Below are positions 35,154 to 43,443 of a DNA stretch of 64,000 nt, piece after piece. The stretch covers positions 18,596 to 82,595 of the forward strand of contig NZ_AKJG01000109.1 of the NCBI RefSeq assembly GCF_000282455.1, given 5' to 3'. Made by a program: the position numbers and the translations under genes. Below the pieces are notes generated by a model. The model was not told the origin of the DNA. It saw nothing but the letters and a program-made list of their open reading frames with translations, and ran no database searches. The number at the start of each line of letters is the position of its first letter. Positions within the stretch are counted from its first letter, which is position 1. This DNA is from Pseudomonas sp. GM74. Its GTDB lineage: Bacteria > Pseudomonadota > Gammaproteobacteria > Pseudomonadales > Pseudomonadaceae.

Positions 35154-36472
35154 ACTCAGTGATCGTGGTCGACGACGAAAGCAGCATTCGCAGTGCCGTC
35201 GAGCAATGGTTGAGCCTGTCGGGTTTCGAGGTGCAGCTGTTCAGCCGCGCCGATGAATGTCTGGCGCAATTGCCCAGGCATTTTGCCGGGGTGATTCTCA
35301 GCGACGTGCGCATGCCCGGCATGACCGGCCTGGAACTGCTCGCCGAAGTACAACGCCGGGATGCCGATTTGCCGGTGATCCTGCTGACCGGCCACGGCGA
35401 TGTGCCGATGGCCGTCGAGGCCATGCGCGACGGTGCCTACGATTTCCTCGAAAAACCCTTCAGCCCGGAAACCCTGCTCGGCAGCCTGCGTCGCGCCCTC
35501 GACAAACGACGGCTGGTGCTGGAAAACCGCGCGCTGCACGAGCAGGCGGACAACCGCGCCAAACTGGATGCCACGCTGCTCGGCGTGTCCCGGGGGTTGC
35601 AGACCCTGCGTCGGCAGGTGCTGGACCTGGCAGCACTGCCGGTCAACGTGCTGATTCGCGGCGAAACCGGTAGCGGCAAGGAACTGGTCGCGCGTTGCCT
35701 GCACGACTTCGGGCCGCGGGCCGACAAGCCCTTTGTCGCACTCAACTGCGCTGCCATTCCCGAGCAATTGTTCGAGGCCGAGCTGTTCGGCCACGAGAGT
35801 GGCGCGTTCACCGGGGCGTCCGGCAAGCGCATCGGCAAGCTGGAGTACGCCGACGGCGGCACGCTGTTTCTCGATGAAATCGAAAGCATGCCGTTGGCCC
35901 AGCAGGTGAAATTGCTGCGGGTGTTGCAGGAGCAAAAGCTTGAACGACTGGGCTCGAACCAGAGCATCCGCGTGGATTTGCGCATCATTGCCGCGACCAA
36001 GCCGGACCTGCTCGACGAAGCGCGGGCCGGGCGCTTTCGCGAAGACCTGGCCTATCGCTTGAACGTTGCCGAGTTGCGCTTGCCGCCGCTGCGCGAACGC
36101 CGTGAAGACATACCCCTGCTGTTCGAATCCTTTGCCCAAAACGCCGCCGAACGCCTGGGACGCAAGTTTCCACCGTTGAGCGGCGCGCAGTTGAGTCACC
36201 TGCTGAGCCACGACTGGCCGGGCAACGTGCGCGAACTGGCGAACGTCGCCGAGCGTCAGGTATTGGGGCTCGGTGAGCCGGAGCCCTTGGGCATCGAGCC
36301 CGGCCAGTCACTGGCGGCGCAGCAGGAAGCGTTCGAGGCGCAATGCCTGCGTGCGGCACTGACCCGGCACAAGGGCGATGTAAAAGCGGTGCTCGAAGAA
36401 CTGCAACTGCCACGCCGGACCTTCAATGAAAAGATGCAGCGGCATGGGTTGAGTAGAGAGATGTTCCTGTAG
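35147..36472 (+). CDS. mifR: Sigma-54-dependent response regulator (DctD family, MifR-like)
   Basis: A 441-residue NtrC-type activator whose ATG overlaps the kinase stop, with GGAGG 10 bases upstream. Receiver domain at about 1-120 (VVDDESS, phospho-Asp in VILSDVRMPGM, Lys in FLEKPF). The AAA+ domain (about 145-375) has Walker A GETGSGKELVA, the sigma-54 contact loop ELFGHESGAFTGA (GAFTGA intact) and GGTLFLDEIESMP. A C-terminal Fis-type helix-turn-helix (LEELQLPRRTFNEKMQRH) ends the protein. It should activate the RpoN promoter found upstream of the downstream transporter gene. Confidence 0.87.
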   Translation: MLNSVIVVDDESSIRSAVEQWLSLSGFEVQLFSRADECLAQLPRHFAGVILSDVRMPGMTGLELLAEVQRRDADLPVILLTGHGDVPMAVEAMRDGAYDFLEKPFSPETLLGSLRRALDKRRLVLENRALHEQADNRAKLDATLLGVSRGLQTLRRQVLDLAALPVNVLIRGETGSGKELVARCLHDFGPRADKPFVALNCAAIPEQLFEAELFGHESGAFTGASGKRIGKLEYADGGTLFLDEIESMPLAQQVKLLRVLQEQKLERLGSNQSIRVDLRIIAATKPDLLDEARAGRFREDLAYRLNVAELRLPPLRERREDIPLLFESFAQNAAERLGRKFPPLSGAQLSHLLSHDWPGNVRELANVAERQVLGLGEPEPLGIEPGQSLAAQQEAFEAQCLRAALTRHKGDVKAVLEELQLPRRTFNEKMQRHGLSREMFL

Positions 36473-36481
36473 CGTCTGAAC

Positions 36482-36584
36482 TGGCCTCTTCGCGGGCAAG
36501 CCCGCTCCCACAGGTTCTGTGTCGTGCTCACAATCTGCGTTCAACTCGGTCATTGTGGGAGCGGGCTTGCCCGCGAAGAGGCCA
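36482..36584. repeat. REPIN between mifR and the transporter gene
   Basis: Near-perfect inverted arms running from GGCCTCTTCGCGGGCAAGCC to GGCTTGCCCGCGAAGAGGCC, 100 bp end to end. It lies just after the regulator gene and upstream of the regulatory repeats. Confidence 0.92.
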
Positions 36585-36621
36585 GTGCAGGCATCGCAAA
36601 TCCACGATTCGAATCAGCAAT

Positions 36622-36663
36622 TTTCCGCTCACCGCCCAACTTCTATAGGCGGATTTCCGCTCA
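36622..36663 (+). promoter_or_regulatory. Perfect 10-bp direct repeat, candidate activator (MifR/DctD) binding sites
   Basis: TTTCCGCTCA occurs at 36622-36631 and again at 36654-36663, 32 bp apart, close to three helical turns. The repeats lie 40-90 bases upstream of a sigma-54 promoter, as enhancer-binding-protein sites do. Binding by the adjacent regulator is inference. Confidence 0.5.
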
Positions 36664-36703
36664 TCAAAACATCACCACCCCTCTAAACCGGCCCTCTCCC
36701 CGT

Positions 36704-36718
36704 TGGCACAGCTCCTGC
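36704..36718 (+). promoter_or_regulatory. Sigma-54 (RpoN) promoter of the dicarboxylate transporter gene
   Basis: TGGCAC, five bases, then CTGC: one mismatch to the -24/-12 consensus TGGCAC-N5-TTGC, with the invariant GG and GC at correct spacing. It ends about 60 bases before the transporter start and points toward it. Confidence 0.75.
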
Positions 36719-36781
36719 TATAGCCCCTGCAGGCTGCGTTTAATCGCGCTCCACAAAAACAATTAAATGAAGGATCCTTCA

Positions 36782-38101
36782 ATGGATAACTCCAACTCCC
36801 TGCCGCTCGGGTCGGCTGCCGTGCCGGCCAAAGAAAGAAGCACTTCCAGCCGCATCAAATCGATCTTCAGCGGTTCGGTCGGCAACATGGTCGAGTGGTA
36901 CGACTGGTACGTCTATGCCGCCTTCTCCCTGTACTTCGCCAAGACCTTCTTCCCCAAAGGCGACACCACCGCCCAACTGCTCAACACCGCCGCGATCTTC
37001 GCCGTGGGCTTCCTGATGCGTCCGATCGGTGGCTGGCTGATGGGTCTGTATGCCGACAAGGTCGGGCGCAAAAAGGCCCTGATGGCTTCGGTGTACCTGA
37101 TGTGCTTCGGCTCGCTGCTGATCGCCCTGAGCCCGAGCTATGAAGTCATCGGCATCGGCGCACCGATCCTGCTGGTGTTCGCGCGCTTGCTGCAAGGCCT
37201 GTCGGTGGGTGGCGAATACGGCACCTCCGCCACTTACCTCAGCGAGATGGCGACCAAGGAACGTCGCGGCTTCTACTCCAGCTTCCAGTACGTGACCCTG
37301 ATCTCCGGCCAGCTCATCGCCCTGGCGGTGCTGATCGTGCTGCAACAACTGCTGACCACCGAAGAGCTCTACGCCTGGGGCTGGCGCATTCCGTTCGCCA
37401 TCGGCGCGCTGTGTGCCGTGGTTGCGTTGTACCTGCGTCGCGGCATGGAAGAAACCGAGTCCTTCACCAAGAAAGAAAAAGCCAAGGAAAGCGCCATGCG
37501 CACCTTGATGCGTCACCCCAAGGAACTGATGACCGTGGTCGGCCTGACCATGGGCGGTACCCTGGCGTTCTACACCTACACCACCTACATGCAGAAATAC
37601 CTGGTGAACACCGTCGGCATGAGCATTTCCGACTCCACCACCATTTCCGCCGCCACGCTGTTCCTGTTCATGTGCCTGCAACCGATCATCGGCGGGCTGT
37701 CGGATAAAATCGGTCGCCGGCCGATCCTGATTGCCTTCGGCATTCTGGGTACGCTGTTCACCGTGCCGATCCTGACTACCCTGCACACCATCACGACCTG
37801 GTGGGGCGCGTTCTTCCTGATCATGGCGGCGCTGATCATCGTCAGCGGCTACACCTCGATCAACGCGGTGGTCAAAGCCGAACTGTTCCCGACCGAAATC
37901 CGCGCCCTGGGCGTAGGCCTGCCGTATGCACTGACCGTCTCGATCTTCGGCGGCACCGCTGAATACATCGCGCTGTGGTTCAAGAGCATCGGCATGGAGA
38001 CGGGCTACTACTGGTACGTTACCGCGTGCATTGCCGTGTCATTGCTGGTTTACGTCACCATGAAAGACACCCGCAAGCATTCGCGAATCGTCACTGACTG
38101 A
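36782..38101 (+). CDS. MFS metabolite:H+ symporter, 2-oxoglutarate/dicarboxylate permease (KgtP-like)
   Basis: About 439 residues from the ATG at 36782 with AAGGA upstream; an ATG at 36767 would add five residues. It has twelve hydrophobic segments with MHS-family signatures: GNMVEWYDWYVYA at TM1, the loop 2-3 motif GWLMGLYADKVGRKKAL, LLQGLSVGGEYGTSATYLSE and GGLSDKIGRRPIL in loop 8-9. PTEIRALGVGLPYAL closes the set. These match the KgtP branch of proton-coupled organic-acid importers. The upstream RpoN promoter and adjacent DctB/DctD-type genes support dicarboxylate uptake, most likely 2-oxoglutarate. Confidence 0.88.
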   Translation: MDNSNSLPLGSAAVPAKERSTSSRIKSIFSGSVGNMVEWYDWYVYAAFSLYFAKTFFPKGDTTAQLLNTAAIFAVGFLMRPIGGWLMGLYADKVGRKKALMASVYLMCFGSLLIALSPSYEVIGIGAPILLVFARLLQGLSVGGEYGTSATYLSEMATKERRGFYSSFQYVTLISGQLIALAVLIVLQQLLTTEELYAWGWRIPFAIGALCAVVALYLRRGMEETESFTKKEKAKESAMRTLMRHPKELMTVVGLTMGGTLAFYTYTTYMQKYLVNTVGMSISDSTTISAATLFLFMCLQPIIGGLSDKIGRRPILIAFGILGTLFTVPILTTLHTITTWWGAFFLIMAALIIVSGYTSINAVVKAELFPTEIRALGVGLPYALTVSIFGGTAEYIALWFKSIGMETGYYWYVTACIAVSLLVYVTMKDTRKHSRIVTD

Positions 38102-38325
38102 TCGCCAACCGACGCTCACTGCAACGGTGAGCGCCAAGGCCCTTCGCGAACGAGTTCGCGAAGGGCACCATTCGTCTCCCCCTCCGCCAGGATAATCATC
38201 GGTTAATGCACCGGCAGCAGCCTGCTGCTGAGTGCATCCATATCTACAGGACGCACGTATATCCGTTACAGGCCTCGAAGGAGTGTCTGAACGTACCCAT
38301 AGCGAACGTACCTGGAGCACCTGTC

Positions 38326-38559
38326 ATGAAAACCCGATTGATCCTTGCCCTGACCCTTTCCGTGCTGGCTGCCAATGCCTTTGCAGCCGACGGCTACGAC
38401 AAAACCGGCTCGGCCTCCTACGGCACCGGTACCAGCGCTGCCATCGAACACGCCCATTCGGGCACCTATGCCTCCGATGGCTTCGATAAAACCGGCAGCG
38501 CCGACGCTATCGCTGCCGACGGCTTCGACAAAACCGGCAGCGCAGAAGCTATCGGCTGA
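38326..38559 (+). CDS. Secreted 77-residue protein with three DGF/YDKTGSA repeats
   Basis: Starts at the ATG at 38326 with GGAG 8 bases upstream. A clear Sec signal peptide (MKTRLILALTLSVLAANAFA, cleavage after AFA) leaves a mature protein of about 57 residues. This is built from three near-identical units: ADGYDKTGSA, SDGFDKTGSADAIA and ADGFDKTGSAEAIG. There are no Cys residues and no membrane span. I do not recognise a characterised family. The regular D-G-aromatic-D-K-T-G-S unit could bind metal or form a beta-solenoid-like turn, but that is speculation. It has its own terminator and no operon partner. Confidence 0.75.
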   Translation: MKTRLILALTLSVLAANAFAADGYDKTGSASYGTGTSAAIEHAHSGTYASDGFDKTGSADAIAADGFDKTGSAEAIG

Positions 38560-38577
38560 ATGTGGAGGGAAATTCAC

Positions 38578-38600
38578 AGCCCGGCTTCGGCCGGGCTTAG
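38578..38600 (+). terminator. Terminator-like hairpin of the repeat-protein gene
   Basis: AGCCCGG paired with CCGGGCT around a CTTCGG loop, with AGTCAATTTT following. The T-tract is offset by several bases, so strength is moderate. Confidence 0.65.
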
Positions 38601-38642
38601 TCAATTTTGGGGGTAATACAGTTTTTCCGGCAGACCACAAAA

Positions 38643-38749
38643 CCTGTGGGAGCGGGCTTGCTCGCGAAAGCGGTGTGCCAGTCACATTGATATTGGATGT
38701 GCCGCCGTCTTCGCGAGCAAGTCGAATCGTCGCACCGCCGCTCCCACAT
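38643..38749. repeat. REP pair with one expanded arm
   Basis: A normal arm (GTGGGAGCGGGCTTGCTCGC from 38646) faces an inverted arm in which the core between GCGAGCAAG and CCGCTCCCACA holds extra sequence (TCGAATCGTCGCACCG). The same expanded arm recurs near 63856. Confidence 0.75.
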
Positions 38750-38845
38750 TGGACCTCATCATTTCAAGTACCGAATCCGACTGGAAATCTGCCGCACGTG
38801 CTTGCACCATGCACGTCTCCCCGCAAGCTCTGGAAATCCCACCCC

Positions 38846-39475
38846 ATGTCCGACGACATCCACTTCTACGAACCCGCCAACGGCCACGGCCTGCCCCACG
38901 ATCCGTTCAACGCCATCGTCGGCCCGCGTCCCATCGGCTGGATCTCTTCGCAGGATACCGAGGGCCGCTTGAACCTGGCGCCCTACAGTTTCTTCAACGC
39001 CTTCAACTACATCCCGCCGATCATTGGTTTTTCCAGCGTCGGGCGCAAAGACAGCCTGAACAACATCGAGCAAACCGGCGAGTTCGCCTGGAACCTGGCC
39101 ACCCGGCCGCTGGCCGAGCAGATGAACCAGAGCAGCGCCATGGTCAAGCCTGAGGTCAACGAGTTCGAACTGGCCGGGCTGACAACCGCAGCCTCGAAGG
39201 TCATTCAAGTGCCACGGGTGGCCGAGAGCCCGGTGTCATTCGAATGCAAGGTCACGCAGATCATCCAGTTGCAACGGGCGGACGGCAATGTGGTGCCGAG
39301 CTGGCTGATCCTCGGCGAAGTGGTCGCCGTGCATATCGCCAAATGGCTGTTGAAGGATGGGGTATACGACACCGCCGCGGCAGAACCGATTCTGCGCGGC
39401 GGCGGGCCGGCGGATTATTTCCAGCTGGGGCCTGAGGCATTGTTCAAGATGTACCGCCCGGGGGCGGTGAAGTGA
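38846..39475 (+). CDS. Flavin-reductase-like (FMN-binding split barrel) protein
   Basis: A 209-residue protein from the ATG at 38846 (MSDDIHFYEPANGHGL). The flavin-reductase-like split-barrel pattern is clear: NAIVGPRPIGWISSQD, NLAPYSFFNAFNYIPPIIGF with the conserved S-x-F-N FMN contact, and TGEFAWNLATRPLAEQM. SFECKVTQIIQL follows. Members bind FMN and either supply reduced flavin to a monooxygenase or act as stand-alone oxidoreductases. No obvious oxygenase partner is adjacent. Function beyond flavin binding is open. Confidence 0.88.
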   Translation: MSDDIHFYEPANGHGLPHDPFNAIVGPRPIGWISSQDTEGRLNLAPYSFFNAFNYIPPIIGFSSVGRKDSLNNIEQTGEFAWNLATRPLAEQMNQSSAMVKPEVNEFELAGLTTAASKVIQVPRVAESPVSFECKVTQIIQLQRADGNVVPSWLILGEVVAVHIAKWLLKDGVYDTAAAEPILRGGGPADYFQLGPEALFKMYRPGAVK

Positions 39476-39706
39476 TCACCAGAGCAGGTCGGTGTTTTCC
39501 TTGACGTCCTTGAGGCGGGTCAGCTCCTTGGCGGCCGCATCATCGGCCTCGTGAGCGGTCTTGAAGGTCTGGCCTTCCAGCACTTTGTGAAAACGCGGGG
39601 CGTCGGAACCACCCAGCGCCTTGACAGCGATAGCGGCGTGGTAACCACCCTCGCCCGGTACTACAGCGGAAACAGCTTCGAAGTGTTCAAAGGCTTTACG
39701 TGCCAT
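39476..39706 (-). CDS. Small conserved hypothetical protein (76 aa)
   Basis: A 76-residue soluble protein from the ATG at 39706; AGGA lies 8 bases upstream, whereas the in-frame ATG at 39715 has no such site. It has a hydrophobic, glycine-containing middle (FEAVSAVVPGEGGYHAAIAVK) and a charged C-terminal helix (AHEADDAAAKELTRLKDV). I do not recognise a named family. Its stop directly abuts the end of the convergent flavin-reductase-like gene. Confidence 0.6.
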   Translation of the reverse strand: MARKAFEHFEAVSAVVPGEGGYHAAIAVKALGGSDAPRFHKVLEGQTFKTAHEADDAAAKELTRLKDVKENTDLLW

Positions 39707-39747
39707 GTCGCGCATCCTGGCTGGTTGAGAATGCCGTCATTAAACCC

Positions 39748-40101
39748 TCAACCGGCCAGTTTGTGTACCGCCACCGTGGACTGCCCCAGGGCCTGCGCCG
39801 CCGAGACATCCTTGAAGGTGTGGAAATCCAGGCTGTTGACCACCAGTTCCTGCACCAGCTCGGCAAAAACCTCCATCGCCGGCGTGCTGAAGTACGCGGT
39901 CATTGCTTGTTGATTGCTCCAGAAACCGGACACCAGCCACAGCTGCGGATCGCATTGCGAATGCTGCAAGGCAAAGCTCAGGCAGCCTGGCGCTGCACGG
40001 GATGGTTCGATCAGGGCGCTGAGGCGCACACCGAGTTCCTCCGAACGCCCGGCGCGCGCTCGAACGAAGGCCATATGACTGACGGGGATCTGCGTGGACA
40101 T
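39748..40101 (-). CDS. Antibiotic-biosynthesis-monooxygenase (ABM) domain protein
   Basis: A 117-residue protein from the ATG at 40101 with GGAGG about 8 bases upstream. It has the dimeric alpha+beta-barrel ABM fold: VRARAGRSEELGVRLSALIE, APGCLSFALQHSQCDPQLW, WSNQQAMTAYFSTPAM. Members include YgiN and LsrG-type quinol or heme-degrading monooxygenases that work without cofactors. The substrate is unknown. It lies upstream of the 76-residue gene in the same direction, with about 40 bases between. Confidence 0.85.
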   Translation of the reverse strand: MSTQIPVSHMAFVRARAGRSEELGVRLSALIEPSRAAPGCLSFALQHSQCDPQLWLVSGFWSNQQAMTAYFSTPAMEVFAELVQELVVNSLDFHTFKDVSAAQALGQSTVAVHKLAG

Positions 40102-40440
40102 GTTCAACCCTCCCGGGGAGTCGCGTGGCAGCCGGGGGACGGGCTGCGACAGGATCAAAGGTTAAGGGCCGCGACGCCTGTCTCGTTAGTCGATTCCTGC
40201 CGGTGCGTTGCACAATCCTGCGAAACTGCATGACAAGCCTGTAACAAGCGGTAAAACCCTGTCACGGTTCTGCCATACGAGTTTCAAGCAAGTTCTTGCG
40301 GCACAAGGCTCTAGTGGCTACACCGCCGGTCGCCACCATGCAGAATCAGGCAAGCATCCGGCAGGATGTGTCTACCGCTGCCGCTTGCACAAACTTATGC
40401 TCTGCTCCATTCCTTCCATGCCTTGCCGAGGATGCCTCGC
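40102..40440. other. Divergent ABM/araC-type intergenic region
   Basis: A 339-base gap between divergent genes. It has a hairpin near 40111-40146 (GCAGCC paired with GGCTGC) just upstream of the ABM gene. The rest, with segments such as CATGACAAGCCTGTAACAAG near 40229, holds no motif I can name with confidence. Confidence 0.35.
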
Positions 40441-41370
40441 ATGTCGTCGCTCGATCACTTTCAAGCCCCGCTGGACACCGACATGGAAAAGCAGCGCGCG
40501 GAACTGGCGGCCATCATTCGCCGCAATACCGCCGAAGATGGCAGTTATGCCACGGCCATCGGCTCGCTGTTCATGTCCCGCCACAGCCAGTCCCACGAGT
40601 TCGCTCCGGTGCTCGCGCAACCGGCGCTGTGCATCATGGCCCAAGGGCGCAAGGAAGTTCAGCTGGCCAACGAGTACTTCAACTACGACCCGCTGAACTA
40701 CCTGGTGGTCTCGGTCTCGATGCCGCTCAGTGGACGGGTGGTGGATGTCTCGCCGGAGGAACCGATCCTGGCCTTGCGCCTGGACATCGACCCGGCGGAA
40801 ATCACCGCACTGATCGCCGACGCAGGCCCCCTCGGCGTGCCTACCCGGCCGACCGGGCGCGGGCTGTATGTCGAAAAACTCGACACCGCCATGCTTGATG
40901 CGGTGCTGCGTCTGGCACGGTTGCTGGACACGCCAAAAGACATCGCCATGCTCGCGCCGCTGATTCGCCGGGAGATTCTCTATCGACTGTTGCGCAGCAA
41001 ACAGGGGCATCGGCTGTACGAAATCGCCATCGCCAACAGTCAGAGCCATCGCATCAGCCAGGCGATCAAATGGCTCAACGGCAATTTCGAACAACCGTTG
41101 CGCATTGATGATCTTGCGAAGGAAGTGAACCTGAGCGTATCGACGCTGCATCACCGCTTCAAGGCGATGACGGCGATGAGTCCGTTGCAGTATCAGAAGC
41201 AGTTGCGCCTGCAGGAAGCACGGCGGTTGATGCTGGCCGAAGGGTTGGAGGCTTCGGCGGCGGGGTATCGCGTCGGGTATGAAAGTCCGTCGCAGTTCAG
41301 CCGTGAATACAGCCGGTTGTTCGGGGCGCCGCCGTTGCGGGATCTGGCGCGGTTGCGGTTGACGGTTTGA
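40441..41370 (+). CDS. AraC-family transcriptional regulator (AraC_N type)
   Basis: A 309-residue regulator from the ATG at 40441. The N-terminal AraC_N domain (about 35-190) contains PALCIMAQGRKEVQLANEYF and YLVVSVSMPLSGRV, the cupin-like sensing module of the YqhC group. The C-terminal domain has two helix-turn-helix motifs (LRIDDLAKEVNLSVSTLHHR and the GYRVGYESPSQFSREYSRLF second motif). YqhC-like proteins respond to aldehydes and control nearby oxidoreductases. Here the neighbours are an ABM protein (divergent) and a transport operon, so the target is not obvious. Confidence 0.9.
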   Translation: MSSLDHFQAPLDTDMEKQRAELAAIIRRNTAEDGSYATAIGSLFMSRHSQSHEFAPVLAQPALCIMAQGRKEVQLANEYFNYDPLNYLVVSVSMPLSGRVVDVSPEEPILALRLDIDPAEITALIADAGPLGVPTRPTGRGLYVEKLDTAMLDAVLRLARLLDTPKDIAMLAPLIRREILYRLLRSKQGHRLYEIAIANSQSHRISQAIKWLNGNFEQPLRIDDLAKEVNLSVSTLHHRFKAMTAMSPLQYQKQLRLQEARRLMLAEGLEASAAGYRVGYESPSQFSREYSRLFGAPPLRDLARLRLTV

Positions 41371-41398
41371 TCCGGATCCAGTGGTGCGGCCGCTGACG

Positions 41399-41497
41399 CC
41401 TTCGCGGGCAAGCCCGCTCCCACAGGGATCGTCGGTGTTCACACATTTAGGTGACCACCAAAAATCTCCTGTGGGAGCGGGCTTGCCCGCGAAGAGG
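41399..41497. repeat. REPIN between the AraC regulator and the ABC operon
   Basis: Inverted arms CTTCGCGGGCAAGCCCGCTC (from 41400) and GTGGGAGCGGGCTTGCCCGC (from 41472). It lies in the convergent gap. Confidence 0.9.
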
Positions 41498-41523
41498 CCA
41501 GTTCAGGCAATACAAGTCCTGGA

Positions 41524-42579
41524 TCAGGCCCCAAGTACCCGGCAAGCCTCCACCGGCAAGGTCACCGACACAGGGTGACCAACGCTCAGGCCAAAGCCCT
41601 GGCAAGGCGTGCTCAGCGCGGTAAACGATACCCCGGAACACTCCACCGTGGTCTCGATGGTCGCGCCGATATCACGCACGAACGTCACCTTGCCCAAAAG
41701 ACGGTTGCCCGCGGTCGCCTGGGGTGCGGACAGTTGCAGGTCTTCCGGGCGAATCAGCATCTTCACCTTCTCACCGACCACAATGCTGCTGCAGATCGGT
41801 ACTTGCAGCGCGTCCCCGCCCGGCAGGCTGACCTTGCCGTTGCCCAGCGCCGTGGCCGGGAAGATGTTGCCCGAACCGATGAAGTCCGCGACGAACTCGT
41901 TGGCCGGGTGCCGGTAGATCTCGATCGGCGTGCCCACCTGCTGCACCTTGTGTTCACCCAATACGACCACGATATCGGCCATGGTCATGGCCTCGCGCTG
42001 GTCGTGGGTCACCATGATGGTGGTGATGTTCAGGCGTTGTTGCAGTTGACGGATTTCCACCTGCATCGACTCGCGCAGCTTGGCGTCCAGTGCCGACAAC
42101 GGTTCGTCCAGCAGGAGGATTTTCGGGTGCGAGGCAATCGCACGAGCAATCGCCACGCGCTGGCGTTGGCCGCCGGACAGCTTGGCAACCGGGCGATTGA
42201 TCATCTGTTGCAGCTGGATCAGCTCCAGCAACTCCACCACCCGCGCCTGCTGATCGGCCTTGCTGACCCCGCGCAGTTTCAGCGGATAGGCGATGTTCTC
42301 CCCGACCGTCATATGCGGGAACAACGCCAGGGACTGGAACACCATGCCGAAGTTGCGCAGGTGCGCCGGGGTGTTGCCGATGTCTTCGCCGTCCAGGCGG
42401 ATCTCGCCACCGGTCAGGGTTTCAAGGCCAGCGATCATGCGCAGCAAAGTGGTTTTGCCGCAGCCCGAAGGGCCGAGGAAACACACCAGTTTGCCCTCGG
42501 GCAAATGCAGGTTCACATCGGTTACCGCGCAGGCCGAGCCGTAATGTTTCTCGACGTTTTCCAGAATCAGACCAGACAT
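41524..42579 (-). CDS. ABC transporter ATP-binding protein (PotA-like)
   Basis: A 351-residue ATPase from the ATG at 42579 with GAGGTG 6 bases upstream. Walker A is GPSGCGKTTLL (about 37-47), the signature is KLSGGQRQRVAIARAI and Walker B is ILLLDEPLSALD, followed by H-loop TIMVTHDQREAMTMAD. A C-terminal TOBE domain (about 240-351) marks the spermidine/putrescine-iron-sugar branch. It is the last gene of a binding protein-permease-permease-ATPase set and energises import. Confidence 0.93.
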   Translation of the reverse strand: MSGLILENVEKHYGSACAVTDVNLHLPEGKLVCFLGPSGCGKTTLLRMIAGLETLTGGEIRLDGEDIGNTPAHLRNFGMVFQSLALFPHMTVGENIAYPLKLRGVSKADQQARVVELLELIQLQQMINRPVAKLSGGQRQRVAIARAIASHPKILLLDEPLSALDAKLRESMQVEIRQLQQRLNITTIMVTHDQREAMTMADIVVVLGEHKVQQVGTPIEIYRHPANEFVADFIGSGNIFPATALGNGKVSLPGGDALQVPICSSIVVGEKVKMLIRPEDLQLSAPQATAGNRLLGKVTFVRDIGATIETTVECSGVSFTALSTPCQGFGLSVGHPVSVTLPVEACRVLGA

Positions 42580-42597
42580 AAGAAGCACCTCAAGAAA

Positions 42598-43443
42598 TCA
42601 GAACGAAACGCCACCTTCACCAACCAGCTTCTCCAGCGCCCAGATCAGGACGAAGTCGATCAGCACGATCAGCACGGCAAACGAAAATACGGTTGGGTCG
42701 AGCGAAGACACGGTGCGGCTGTACATCCAGATCGGCACGGTCATCACGTCGATGGTGTAGAGGAAATAGGTCACGGTGAATTCGTTGAACGAGACGATGA
42801 ACGCCAGCAGCATGCCCGCCAGGATTCCCGACTTCATCAACGGCACCACCACATCGACAATCGCCCGCATCGGCGAAGCACCGAGCATTTGCGCGGCTTC
42901 TTCAACTTCAGTGCCGATGGAAAGCATCGCCGCCGTGCAGTTTTTCACCACGAACGGCAAGGCGAGAATCACATGGGCAATCACCAGGCGCGAGGTGGTC
43001 ATGTGGAACGGCAGGCTGTCGAACACCAGCAACAACGCCAGACCCAACACCACCATCGGGAACACCAGTGGCAACGACATCAGTTGCAGCGCCACAGCCT
43101 TGCCGCGGAACTCGCAGCGGGTTAGCGCGTAGGCCGCCGGCACCGCGATGATCGTGGCGAAAATCATGGTCAGGCACGACACCAGCAAGCTGGTGGACAT
43201 GGCTTGGCCAAGGCTCAGCACATCACTGGCGTCCGGCGACACGAAGGTGTGCCAGGCGGCCTTGTACCATTGCAGGCTGTAGCTGCTCGGCGGGAAGTCG
43301 AGGTTCGACGCGCCGCTGAACGACATCACGATCATGGTCAGGATCGGCAACACCGCCAACAGCAGGATGAAGCCCGAAAGGATGCCGGCAAACTTGCCGG
43401 TATCACCGGGCAACAACTGGCGCTTCTTGATCAGGGTACTCAT
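42598..43443 (-). CDS. ABC transporter permease (PotC-like)
   Basis: A 281-residue inner-membrane permease with about six spans. The EAA loop that docks on the ATPase is EVEEAAQMLGASPMRAIVDVVVP (cited in part: EEAAQMLGASPMRAI). The N-terminus (FILLLAVLPILTMIVMSFSGAS) is typical of the PotC/PotI half. The ATG overlaps the stop of the other permease gene (ATGA), so both halves of the channel are made together. Confidence 0.92.
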   Translation of the reverse strand: MSTLIKKRQLLPGDTGKFAGILSGFILLLAVLPILTMIVMSFSGASNLDFPPSSYSLQWYKAAWHTFVSPDASDVLSLGQAMSTSLLVSCLTMIFATIIAVPAAYALTRCEFRGKAVALQLMSLPLVFPMVVLGLALLLVFDSLPFHMTTSRLVIAHVILALPFVVKNCTAAMLSIGTEVEEAAQMLGASPMRAIVDVVVPLMKSGILAGMLLAFIVSFNEFTVTYFLYTIDVMTVPIWMYSRTVSSLDPTVFSFAVLIVLIDFVLIWALEKLVGEGGVSF

